64,000 bases of DNA from Streptomyces syringium (GTDB lineage: Bacteria; Actinomycetota; Actinomycetes; Streptomycetales; Streptomycetaceae): NCBI RefSeq assembly GCF_017876625.1, contig NZ_JAGIOH010000001.1, positions 3,286,001 through 3,350,000 of the forward strand, read 5' to 3'. The notes beneath the pieces are model-generated. The model had not been told where the DNA came from. It searched no databases and saw nothing but the letters and a program-made list of their open reading frames with translations. Below, piece after piece: positions 9,669-16,616 of the stretch (the stretch's first letter is position 1; every line of letters starts with the position of its first letter). The translations under genes were made by a program, and so were the position numbers.

Positions 9669-10664
9669 CTAGTGGTCGAGATACGGAGCCACCGCATCCG
9701 CGAAGCCCGCCATCTGATCGAGGAGTTCAGGCAGGTCGCGGCAGCGAAACCGCACCTGGATCTGGTCCGCGCCGATCGCCCGGTAGGCGCGCAGCGACTC
9801 CGCGAGCGCCTCCGGCCGCCCGGTCAGCGTGCGCGGGCCGGTGTCCCAGCCGGGCGTGCCCACGTACAGCGGCTCGGTGATGGCCCCGATCGCGAAGGGC
9901 CCGTCCTTCCCGGCCTCCGCGCGCAGCCGCCGCAGCCGGGCCACGCGGCTCGGCAGCTGATCGCGGCGGTCGCCCTGTGACAGCCAGCCGTCGCCCCTGA
10001 GCGCCGCCCGGCGCAGGGCGGCGGCGGAGGAGCCGCCCACCCACAGCGGTGGCCGGGGCGTCCGGGCCGGCCGCGGGGCCTGGCCGAGGCCGTGGAAGGA
10101 GAACCGCTCGCCGTGGAACTCGGGGAACTCCCCCGGGCCCAGCGCCGCCTTCAGCGCGTCGATCGTCTCGTCCAGGACCGCCCCGCGCCGCCCGAAGTCC
10201 GCGCCCAGCGCCGCGAACTCCTCCTCCACATGACCCGCGCCGACCCCGAGGACCAGCCGCCCTCCCGAGAGCCGGTCCACCGTCGCGTACTGCTTCGCGG
10301 TGATCAGCGGGTGCCGCAGCCCGGCGACGGCCACATGGCTCATCAGCAGGGTCCGCTCGGTGACGGCGGCGAGGAAGGCGAGGGTGGCCACGGGGTCGTA
10401 CCAGACGGTGCCCATGGTGGCGGCGAGGCGTACGGGGACGGCCACGTGATCACAGGTCGCGAGGTAGGCGAACCCGAGCCGGTCGGCGCTCCGGGCGATC
10501 TCCAGCAGCTCGGCGGGCCCGGCGGCGGCCTCCCAGGGCTCGGCGTAGAGGGTGCTCTGCGACTGGACGGGCAGCTGCATGCCGTACGACAAGCGGTCCG
10601 GCGGCAGGACGCGCAGCCCGTGGCGGGGGCCGCGTTCCCCGCCCGGCGGCGCCGGGTCAGGCAC
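9669..10664 (-). CDS. LLM class F420-dependent oxidoreductase
   Basis: 331 residues, luciferase-like family, with motifs CDHVAVP, LLMSHVAVAGLRHP, GGRLVLGVGAGHVEEEF and PPLWVGGSS. This pattern is typical of F420-dependent TIGR03619-like members. The GTG start at 10664 overlaps the stop of the upstream amidohydrolase (TGA 10657-10659), so the two are translationally coupled. It should therefore follow the control of that operon (site at 11908). It could oxidise or reduce a pathway intermediate with F420; this is inferred from the family and from fbiC nearby. Confidence 0.85.
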   Translation of the reverse strand: MPDPAPPGGERGPRHGLRVLPPDRLSYGMQLPVQSQSTLYAEPWEAAAGPAELLEIARSADRLGFAYLATCDHVAVPVRLAATMGTVWYDPVATLAFLAAVTERTLLMSHVAVAGLRHPLITAKQYATVDRLSGGRLVLGVGAGHVEEEFAALGADFGRRGAVLDETIDALKAALGPGEFPEFHGERFSFHGLGQAPRPARTPRPPLWVGGSSAAALRRAALRGDGWLSQGDRRDQLPSRVARLRRLRAEAGKDGPFAIGAITEPLYVGTPGWDTGPRTLTGRPEALAESLRAYRAIGADQIQVRFRCRDLPELLDQMAGFADAVAPYLDH

Positions 10665-11886
10665 GGCCCGCTCCCGCCCACAGTCCGTCCGGGGTGAGCC
10701 CGAGCAGGTCGATGGCGTTACCCCGCACGATGCGCTCGACCACCCCGGGCGCCAGATGCCCCATCTGCTCCTCGCCGATCTCCTTCGACCTGGGCCAGGT
10801 GGAGTCGGAGTGCGGGTAGTCGGTCTCGTACAGCACGTTCCCCTCCCCGATGGCGTCGAGGTTGCGCAGGCCGAAGGCGTCGTCGAAGAAGCAGCCGTAC
10901 ACGTGCTCGGCGAACAGCTCGGACGGCGGGCGGAGCACCTTGTCGGCGACACCGCCCCAGCCCCGGTTCTCCTCCCAGACCACGTCCGCGCGCTCGAGGA
11001 TGTACGGGATCCAGCCGATCTGGCCCTCGGCGTACATGATCCGGAGGTTCGGGAAACGGTCGAACTTGCCCGACATCAGCCAGTCGGTCATCGAGAAGCA
11101 GCAGTTGGCGAAGGTGATGGTCGAACCCACCGCGGGCGGTGCGTCGGCGGAGGTCGACGGCATGCGCGAGGAGGACCCGATGTGCATGGCGATGACGGTC
11201 CCGGTCTCGTCGCAGGCGCGCAGGAACGGGTCCCAGGCGTCGGTGTGGACGGACGGCAGCCCCAGGTGCGGCGGTATCTCGGAGAAACAGACGGCCCGCA
11301 CCCCGCGCGCGGCGTTACGGCGCACCTCCTCGGCGGCCAGCTCCGCGTCCCACAGCGGTACGAGCGTGAGCGGGATCAGCCGGCCGTGCGCCTGGGGGCC
11401 GCACCACTCCTCGACCATCCAGTCGTTGTAGGCCCGTACGCCCAGCAGCCCCAGTTCGCGGTCGCGCGCCTCGGTGAAGGTCTGCCCGCAAAAGCGCGGA
11501 AAGGTGGGAAAGCAGAGCGCCGACTGCACGTGGTTGACGTCCATGTCGGCCAGCCGCTCCGGCACGCTGTAGGAGCCCGGCCGCATCTGCTCGTAGGTGA
11601 TTCCTTCGAGCCTGATGTCATCCCTGGAGTATCCGACGGCGGTATCAAGCCGAGTGAGAGGACGGTGCAAATCCTCATAGACCCACCAGTCCGCCACCGG
11701 ACCGTCGTCCCCGGGCGCGCCCATCTTCGGCGCGAACCTGCCGCCCACGAAGGTCATCTCCTTCAGCGGCGCCCGTACGATCCGGGGTCCGACGTCGTGG
11801 AATTTCGTCGGAAGTCGGTCCCGCCAGACGTTGGGGGGCTCGACCGTGTGGTCGTCCACCGAGATTATCTTCGGGAAGCTCTCCAT
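10657..11886 (-). CDS. TIM-barrel amidohydrolase (amidohydro-rel/ACMSD-like)
   Basis: 409 residues beginning MESFPKIISVDDH. It has the family's first metal motif modified to D-D-H, then ADWWVYEDL, FPTFPRFCGQTF, NDWMVEEWC, HIGSSS and ETDYPHSDSTWP near the C-terminus. The ACMSD/2-amidohydrolase group hydrolyses or decarboxylates cyclic or acyl substrates. A close paralogue lies at 47869. A GTG at 11895 is an alternative start; ATG 11886 matches the paralogue's N-terminus. The palindrome at 11908-11922 lies 21 bases upstream. First gene of a two-gene operon with the LLM enzyme. Confidence 0.85.
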   Translation of the reverse strand: MESFPKIISVDDHTVEPPNVWRDRLPTKFHDVGPRIVRAPLKEMTFVGGRFAPKMGAPGDDGPVADWWVYEDLHRPLTRLDTAVGYSRDDIRLEGITYEQMRPGSYSVPERLADMDVNHVQSALCFPTFPRFCGQTFTEARDRELGLLGVRAYNDWMVEEWCGPQAHGRLIPLTLVPLWDAELAAEEVRRNAARGVRAVCFSEIPPHLGLPSVHTDAWDPFLRACDETGTVIAMHIGSSSRMPSTSADAPPAVGSTITFANCCFSMTDWLMSGKFDRFPNLRIMYAEGQIGWIPYILERADVVWEENRGWGGVADKVLRPPSELFAEHVYGCFFDDAFGLRNLDAIGEGNVLYETDYPHSDSTWPRSKEIGEEQMGHLAPGVVERIVRGNAIDLLGLTPDGLWAGAGRA

Positions 11887-11907
11887 GGCCGACACGGTAG
11901 CGCTGAA

Positions 11908-11922
11908 CTGACGGGTCGTCAG
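11908..11922. promoter_or_regulatory. CTGACG palindrome, site 2
   Basis: ctgacgggtcgtcag is a perfect 6-3-6 palindrome, 21 bases before the amidohydrolase ATG at 11886 (12 before the alternative GTG) and 116 bases upstream of afsR on the other strand. Confidence 0.8.
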
Positions 11923-12038
11923 CTATGTGGTGAGGTGGTCCTTGGCAGGCCTTGTGGAGAGGCCGGACCCCTGCTGACGTAGAGGCCCCGAACAAGGCAG
12001 ACTGGCCGGTGCGACCGAGCAGGACACAGGGGGTCACA

Positions 12039-14972
12039 ATGGCCGGCGACACAGGGCACGGGCAGCAGCTGCGCTTCACCGTGCTCGGGCCCGTCCGCGC
12101 CTGGCGCGGCGACGAACTGCTGCACAGCGGGTCACCCCAGCAGCGGGCGCTCCTCGCGGCGCTGCTGCTGCGCGGCGGCCGCACCGCCACCGCGCCCGAA
12201 CTCGTCGACGCCCTCTGGGGCGAGGAACCCCCGCACGCCGCCCTCGCCGCCCTGCGGACGTACGCCTCCCGGCTGCGCAAGGCGTTCGGCCCCGACGCCG
12301 ACGCCCTGGTCAGCGAGTCCGGCGGCTACGCGATACGCGTGGGCCCGGGCGGCCTCGACATCGACACGGCCGAGCGCCTCGCCGGCGAGGCCGAGAAGGC
12401 CCGCGCCGCCGGCGACCGCTGCGGCGCCCGCCGGCTCATCAGCGACGCGCTCGACGTCTGGGACGGCGAGCCGCTCGCGGGCCTGTCCGGCCCGTACGCC
12501 GACACCCAGCGCACCCGGCTGGAGGAGTGGCGCCTGAGCCTGCTGGAGACCCGCCTCGACCTGGACCTCGAGGTCGGCTGTCACGCCGAGGCCGTCTCCG
12601 AGCTGACCGCCCTGACCGCCGCGCACCCGCTGCGCGAGCGGCTGCGCGAGCTCTTGATGCTCGCCCTCTACCGCAGCGGCCGCCAGGCCGAGGCCCTCGC
12701 CGTCTACGCCGACACCCGCCGGCTGCTCGCCGACGAGCTGGGCGTCGACCCCTGTGCCGAGCTCTCCGAACTCCAGCAGCGCATCCTCCAGGCCGACGCC
12801 GACCTCACCATCCACTTCAGCGCGGACGACCGCCCCACCGCCGGACCCACCTTCGTGCGCCCCGCCCAGCTCCCGGCGACCGTCTCCGACTTCACCGGAC
12901 GCACCGCGTTCGTCCACGAGCTGAGCGACCAGCTGGCCACCGCCGAGGGCCGCGTCATGGCGGTCTCCGCGGTCGCGGGCATCGGCGGCGTCGGCAAGAC
13001 GACGCTGGCGGTGCACGTCGCCCACGCCGCCCGCCATCACTTCCCGGACGGCCAGCTGTATGTGGACCTCCAGGGCACCGGGCCCGTGGTCGCCGAGCCG
13101 GAAGCCGTGCTGGGCTCCTTCCTGCGGGCCCTCGGAATCCCCGACTCCGGCATTCCGGACGGTGTCGAGGAGCGGTCCGCGCTCTTCCGCTCCACCCTCG
13201 ACGGCCGCCGGGTGCTGACCCTGCTGGACAACGCCCGCGACGCCGCCCAGGTCCGCCCGCTGCTGCCGGGCACCGAGGGCTGCGCGGCGCTCGTCACCAG
13301 CCGCTCCCGCATGGTCGACCTCGCCGGCGCCCACCTCGTCGACCTCGATGTGATGAGCCCCGAGGAAGCACTCGTCCTCTTCACCCGCATCGTCGGCACC
13401 GAGCGCGTGGGCGCCGAGCGCGACGCCGCCATGGACGTCGTCGCCGCCTGCGGTTTCCTGCCGCTCGCCATCCGCATCGCCGCCTCCCGGCTGGCCGCCC
13501 GCCGCACCTGGACCGTGTCCGTCCTCGCCCGCAAGCTCGGTGACGAGCGCCGCCGCCTCGACGAGCTCCGGGCCGGCGACCTCGCCGTCAAGGCCACCTT
13601 CGAGCTCGGCTACGGCCAGCTGGAGCCCGCCCAGGCCCGCGCCTTCCGCCTCCTCGGCCTCGCCGACGGCCCCGACTTCTCGCTCGCCGCCGCGGCCGCC
13701 GTGCTCGACCTCGACCCCGACGACACCGAGGAACTGCTGGAATCGCTGGTCGACACCTCGCTCCTGGAGTCCGCGGCCCCGGGCCGCTACCGCTACCACG
13801 ACCTCCTGCGCCTCTACGCGCGTGCATGCGCCGAGCGCGATGAGCAGCCGCCCGCCGAACGGGACGCCGCGATGTCCCGCCTGCTCGACTTCTACCTGGC
13901 CACGGCGGCCGGCGTGTACGTCCTCGAACGCCCCGGCGACCAGCTCCTCGCCCACCTCACACCCACCACGCACCCGGGCCTGACGTTCACCGACCGGGGC
14001 GCGGCGAGCGACTGGCTCTTCGCCGAGGCGGGCTGTCTGCTCGCCTGCGTACGGCAGCACGCGAACACCGCAGGCCTCACCCTGCGCCGCGCCGTGGACC
14101 TGCTGCTGGCCGCCAAGGACCTCGCCGAGTCGGGCGCCGACTCCCGCCAGTACGAGCAGGCCGCGACGGCCCTGCTGGCCGCCACCCAGGCGGCGGGCGA
14201 CGGGCGGGCGGAAGGGCGCGCGCGGACCGTGCTCACCCATGTGCACAGCCTGGCCGGCCGGTTCGACCAGGCCGACGAGCAGGCCCGGCACGCCGTCCTG
14301 CTCGGCCGCGCCTGCGCCGACCCCATTCCGTGCTGCTACGCCTCGAACAACCGCGGCATCATCGCCATCTACCAGCACCGCCACCAGGACGCCGAGGCCT
14401 ACATCGGCCAGGCCCTCGCCGCGTTCCGCGCCGACGGCAACCTCCCCGGCGAGGCCAGCGCGCTCAGCAACCTCTCCCGGACGCACCTGGACATGGGCCG
14501 CATCCAGTCCGCGGTCAGCCTCGCGGAGCAGGCACTGGCCATCTACCGCGAGATCAACGTCTCCTGGCGGCACGCCAACGGCCTCTACGCCTACGGAGTG
14601 GCCCTGACCCGCGCCGGGCGGCACGACGAGGCCCTGGCGCAGCTCACCGAGGCCCTGCCGGTCTTCCGGGACAACCGGCAGCGGCTGTGGGAGGGCATGA
14701 CGCTCTTCCGGATGGCCGAGCTGTACTTCGCCGTCCGCAAACCCGCCCAGGCGGCGGCCCACGCGGAGCAGGCCCTGGCGCAGCTGCGCGGCATCGGCGG
14801 GGAATGGCGGCGCGGCAACGTGCTGACCGTCCTCGGCCGCTGCCTCGACGCCCTGGGCCAGCCGGGGCGCGCCCACGCCTGCTGGGCGGAAGCGCTGGCC
14901 ATCTTCGAGCAGCTCGGCTCGTCGGAAGCGGCGGACGTGCGAGGGTTATTGGCTCCTGCGGCCGCCGCGTAG
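12039..14972 (+). CDS. afsR: AfsR-type SARP global regulator (HTH/BTAD, NB-ARC, TPR)
   Basis: 977 residues, close to the 993 of S. coelicolor AfsR. The N-terminal OmpR-type winged helix (FTVLGPVRAW..SPQQRALLAALLL) and BTAD domain make up residues 1-265. The NB-ARC ATPase has Walker A GIGGVGKTT near residue 315 and LTLLDNARD near 393. TPR repeats cover about residues 690-965. AfsR is phosphorylated by AfsK and activates afsS. An afsS-like gene follows with an AfsR-box-like promoter, and an AfsK gene lies 7 kb away, so orthology is likely. ATG 12039 follows an AGGGGG-type site. The neighbour upstream is divergent. Confidence 0.88.
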   Translation: MAGDTGHGQQLRFTVLGPVRAWRGDELLHSGSPQQRALLAALLLRGGRTATAPELVDALWGEEPPHAALAALRTYASRLRKAFGPDADALVSESGGYAIRVGPGGLDIDTAERLAGEAEKARAAGDRCGARRLISDALDVWDGEPLAGLSGPYADTQRTRLEEWRLSLLETRLDLDLEVGCHAEAVSELTALTAAHPLRERLRELLMLALYRSGRQAEALAVYADTRRLLADELGVDPCAELSELQQRILQADADLTIHFSADDRPTAGPTFVRPAQLPATVSDFTGRTAFVHELSDQLATAEGRVMAVSAVAGIGGVGKTTLAVHVAHAARHHFPDGQLYVDLQGTGPVVAEPEAVLGSFLRALGIPDSGIPDGVEERSALFRSTLDGRRVLTLLDNARDAAQVRPLLPGTEGCAALVTSRSRMVDLAGAHLVDLDVMSPEEALVLFTRIVGTERVGAERDAAMDVVAACGFLPLAIRIAASRLAARRTWTVSVLARKLGDERRRLDELRAGDLAVKATFELGYGQLEPAQARAFRLLGLADGPDFSLAAAAAVLDLDPDDTEELLESLVDTSLLESAAPGRYRYHDLLRLYARACAERDEQPPAERDAAMSRLLDFYLATAAGVYVLERPGDQLLAHLTPTTHPGLTFTDRGAASDWLFAEAGCLLACVRQHANTAGLTLRRAVDLLLAAKDLAESGADSRQYEQAATALLAATQAAGDGRAEGRARTVLTHVHSLAGRFDQADEQARHAVLLGRACADPIPCCYASNNRGIIAIYQHRHQDAEAYIGQALAAFRADGNLPGEASALSNLSRTHLDMGRIQSAVSLAEQALAIYREINVSWRHANGLYAYGVALTRAGRHDEALAQLTEALPVFRDNRQRLWEGMTLFRMAELYFAVRKPAQAAAHAEQALAQLRGIGGEWRRGNVLTVLGRCLDALGQPGRAHACWAEALAIFEQLGSSEAADVRGLLAPAAAA

Positions 14973-15222
14973 GGCGGTGCCGCTGCCGGCGGCGGGAGGC
15001 GTCCCGTTTCACGCCGGGCGCGCCACCGGTGGTGATGTCCGTAGGCGGAGTCCTGTCGGCCGCATGTGAAGGTTGTGGGGCGCACCAGGCGCATTGCAGG
15101 GGCGTGTCGGGAGCGCGACGCCTGGTTTTCGGGGGCCTTTCGGCGGCGTTTCCGGCCGTGCCGCAGCCGGTCCGGAGGCCGTCCGCAGCCGTACGACCCC
15201 CGCCAAAACCCTTTCACGTGGC

Positions 15223-15261
15223 CGTTCATCGATCGTTTATCGCGGCACGCCAGTCTTATCC
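15223..15261 (+). promoter_or_regulatory. AfsR-box-like SARP promoter of afsS
   Basis: Two adjacent 11-bp direct repeats, cgttcatcgat (15223-15233) and cgtttatcgcg (15234-15244), are followed about 9-11 bases on by a -10-like tcttat/ttatcc (15254-15261). SARPs, including AfsR at afsS, bind 11-bp repeats placed about 8 bp before the -10, so the arrangement fits closely. PhoP is known to compete at GTTCA-type repeats of afsS in S. coelicolor. Confidence 0.75.
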
Positions 15262-15297
15262 CTGTCGATCCGTCGCGTCGGGGGGCAGGCGGGTCGT

Positions 15298-15313
15298 AGG
15301 TGAGGCCTCACCT
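15298..15313. promoter_or_regulatory. Perfect 16-bp palindrome in the afsS leader
   Basis: aggtgaggcctcacct reads identically on both strands. It lies just downstream of the predicted afsS transcription start, a place where a repressor or an RNA hairpin could act. The binding factor is unknown. Confidence 0.55.
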
Positions 15314-15425
15314 CTAGGGTGAACAGCCCTTATGCCCGTCCGGCGGTCCTCGGGGGAGTCGCCGGGCGGGTTACGCAATCCCCATCACACCAAACGACTC
15401 GCACTGACCATCGGAGTTGATCGCC

Positions 15426-15587
15426 ATGAGCGACGACAAGAAGAAGACGCTCAAGCCCGTCATAGCCACACCGCAGGACGACCACGCCACCGGCGGCACG
15501 ATCGCCGCACCGCTGGACGATCATGCGACGGGTAAGCCTCCGTTCGTGGTGCAGGACGACCACGCCACGACCGAGAAGCCTTTCTGA
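15426..15587 (+). CDS. afsS: AfsS-like small regulatory protein with three DDHAT repeats
   Basis: 53 residues starting MSDDKKKTLKP, with DDHAT at 18-22, 31-35 and 44-48, an exact 13-residue period. AfsS (AfsR2) of S. coelicolor is a 63-residue sigma-like cytoplasmic protein with repeated D-N-H motifs. It stimulates antibiotic production as the AfsR target. Position just after afsR, the AfsR-box promoter and the repeats all support the identity. ATG 15426 has GGAG at about nine bases. A stem-loop (15661-15677) follows. There is no signal peptide. Confidence 0.85.
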   Translation: MSDDKKKTLKPVIATPQDDHATGGTIAAPLDDHATGKPPFVVQDDHATTEKPF

Positions 15588-15590
15588 TCG

Positions 15591-15640
15591 AGCGCGTGAT
15601 CGTGAACGCGTGATCGTAGAGCGCGTGATCGTGAACGCGT
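15591..15640. repeat. 21-bp direct repeats after afsS
   Basis: agcgcgtgatcgtgaacgcg plus t occurs at 15591-15611 and at 15620-15640 (29-bp period), immediately downstream of the afsS stop codon. Confidence 0.7.
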
Positions 15641-15660
15641 CCGATCGAGCGCATCCGATC

Positions 15661-15677
15661 GGTCGGGAATCCCGACC
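15661..15677 (+). terminator. Possible afsS terminator stem-loop
   Basis: ggtcggg and cccgacc form a 7-bp stem around a 3-base loop, 73 bases past the afsS stop. There is no T-tract; a G-rich run follows. Confidence 0.45.
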
Positions 15678-15795
15678 CGGGGGGGCATGCGGAACTCCCG
15701 GCCGATCAGCAGTCCCTCCCGGTGGACCACGGGGGAAACACGGGGGAACACGGGGGAACGAGGTCCACCGGGGGGACACATAACGGGGGACCGAC

Positions 15796-15844
15796 AGGGG
15801 CCGGCGTCGACGGCACGGAGGGGGAGCCGTCGACGCGGGCCCCT
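15796..15844. terminator. Long GC-rich hairpin upstream of the DDHTT-peptide gene
   Basis: The inner arms gcgtcgacggc (15804-15814) and gccgtcgacgc (15826-15836) match perfectly around an 11-base loop. Outer arms aggggcc and gggcccct extend the stem. It could end afsS read-through or fold in an RNA leader. Confidence 0.55.
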
Positions 15845-15860
15845 GCGGCGTTGTCGCCCA

Positions 15861-15920
15861 CGCGGCGTACGGGCGTACGTGAGCCGGTGCCCATCACACC
15901 GCCCACGCCCGTACGCCGCG
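15861..15920. repeat. 16-bp perfect inverted repeat
   Basis: cgcggcgtacgggcgt (15861-15876) is matched by its exact complement at 15905-15920, separated by 28 bases. It could be a hairpin or a pair of protein-binding half sites. Confidence 0.65.
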
Positions 15921-16065
15921 CAGCCACGATCTCGTGGGCCGCCCTGCGGTCCGCTGCCCAACCGGGCCCGGAGGCAGTGCTTTCCGGCCCAAAACCGCGT
16001 ATGCCCGTTTCCCCGCCGATACGTTCACTGAGAAGTGCACAGCCACCCCCAGCAGAGGAGTCACC

Positions 16066-16284
16066 ATGACGCGCACGATGACCCGCACCAAGAAGGCCCT
16101 CGCCATATTCGCCCTCGCGGCGGCCGGTGTGGCCGTCGCCGCCCTGCCGGCCGCGGCCGACGACCACACCACCTCCCAGGGGCGCGGCGTGGCGGCCCTG
16201 CAGTCGTCGGTGGCCAACGGCCCGCAGGACGACCACACCACCGGGGGCGCCGACGACCACACCACCGACGTCCGACTGGGCTGA
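16066..16284 (+). CDS. Small exported peptide with three DDHTT repeats
   Basis: 72 residues. The basic N-terminus (MTRTMTRTKK), a hydrophobic core and an ALPAAA site predict signal peptidase cleavage after Ala31. This would leave a 41-residue peptide that begins exactly with DDHTT (32-36); DDHTT recurs at 55-59 and 63-67. The motif matches the DDHAT repeats of the afsS product 480 bp upstream, suggesting duplication or convergence of an AfsS-type repeat onto a secreted scaffold. GAGGAG lies eight bases before the ATG. No modifying enzyme or peptidase gene is adjacent. The Asp/His motif could bind metal, but that is a guess. Confidence 0.8.
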   Translation: MTRTMTRTKKALAIFALAAAGVAVAALPAAADDHTTSQGRGVAALQSSVANGPQDDHTTGGADDHTTDVRLG

Positions 16285-16616
16285 CGCGCGCCCGTCCACG
16301 TCGATCCGGTAAGGCCCCCGGCCGACCCGGTTCCGGCCAGTCCGGTTCCGGCGGTTCCGGCCTGACGGGCAATCGCTCCGGGCGGGCAGGAGCGTGAAGC
16401 GCCCGGCATCGGCGAAGGGGCGCGCCCCGCGGGAGGCGCGGCCGGTCAGGAACACCACGGCTCCGCCCGGTCGGCACAGGGACCGGACGGGGTACGTCCG
16501 CCCGACCGCGCCCCTCCCGCCCCTCCTGCCCTCCCCGCCTTGAAGCCGGGGCGAGTGCCACCACAGGCGCCCCGGCGGGGGCCCTTCAACGGGCGCGATA
16601 TCCGGCCAAGGGCCCG
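16285..16616. other. 332-bp non-coding gap between convergent genes
   Basis: GC-rich, with ttccgg-type short repeats around 16328-16360 and several possible hairpins. No convincing gene or operator is seen. It separates the DDHTT peptide gene from the acyl-CoA ligase, which point toward each other. Confidence 0.5.

Larger units (their letters stand above)
14973..15425. other. 453-bp afsR-afsS intergenic region and afsS leader
   Basis: No convincing gene on either strand. It holds the AfsR-box-like direct repeats (15223-15244), a -10-like element near 15254-15261, a perfect 16-bp palindrome (15298-15313) and the afsS ribosome site (GGAG near 15413). If transcription starts near 15265, the afsS leader is about 160 bases. 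Confidence 0.7.
15588..16065. other. 478-bp repeat-rich region between the two DDH-repeat genes
   Basis: Non-coding as far as I can tell. It holds two 21-bp direct repeats (15591-15611, 15620-15640), a hairpin ggtcggg/cccgacc (15661-15677), cacggggga tandem units (15729-15760), a long hairpin (15796-15844) and a 16-bp inverted repeat (15861-15876 with 15905-15920). The promoter of the exported-peptide gene must lie in its right half, but I cannot place it. Confidence 0.6.

Noticed and set aside
12132..14876. 914-residue antisense frame opposite afsR
   Set aside because: It is a high-GC shadow of afsR. The afsR strand has clear HTH, NB-ARC and TPR motifs, and the antisense frame has no ribosome site or known domain.
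15591..15760. Repeats after afsS as a CRISPR array
   Set aside because: The repeats are few, differ in length and lack evenly sized unique spacers; no cas genes are near.
15426..16284. DDHAT/DDHTT genes as RiPP precursors
   Set aside because: No modifying enzyme, protease or exporter gene is adjacent, and the first protein fits AfsS by position and promoter. A RiPP role is not excluded but not supported.
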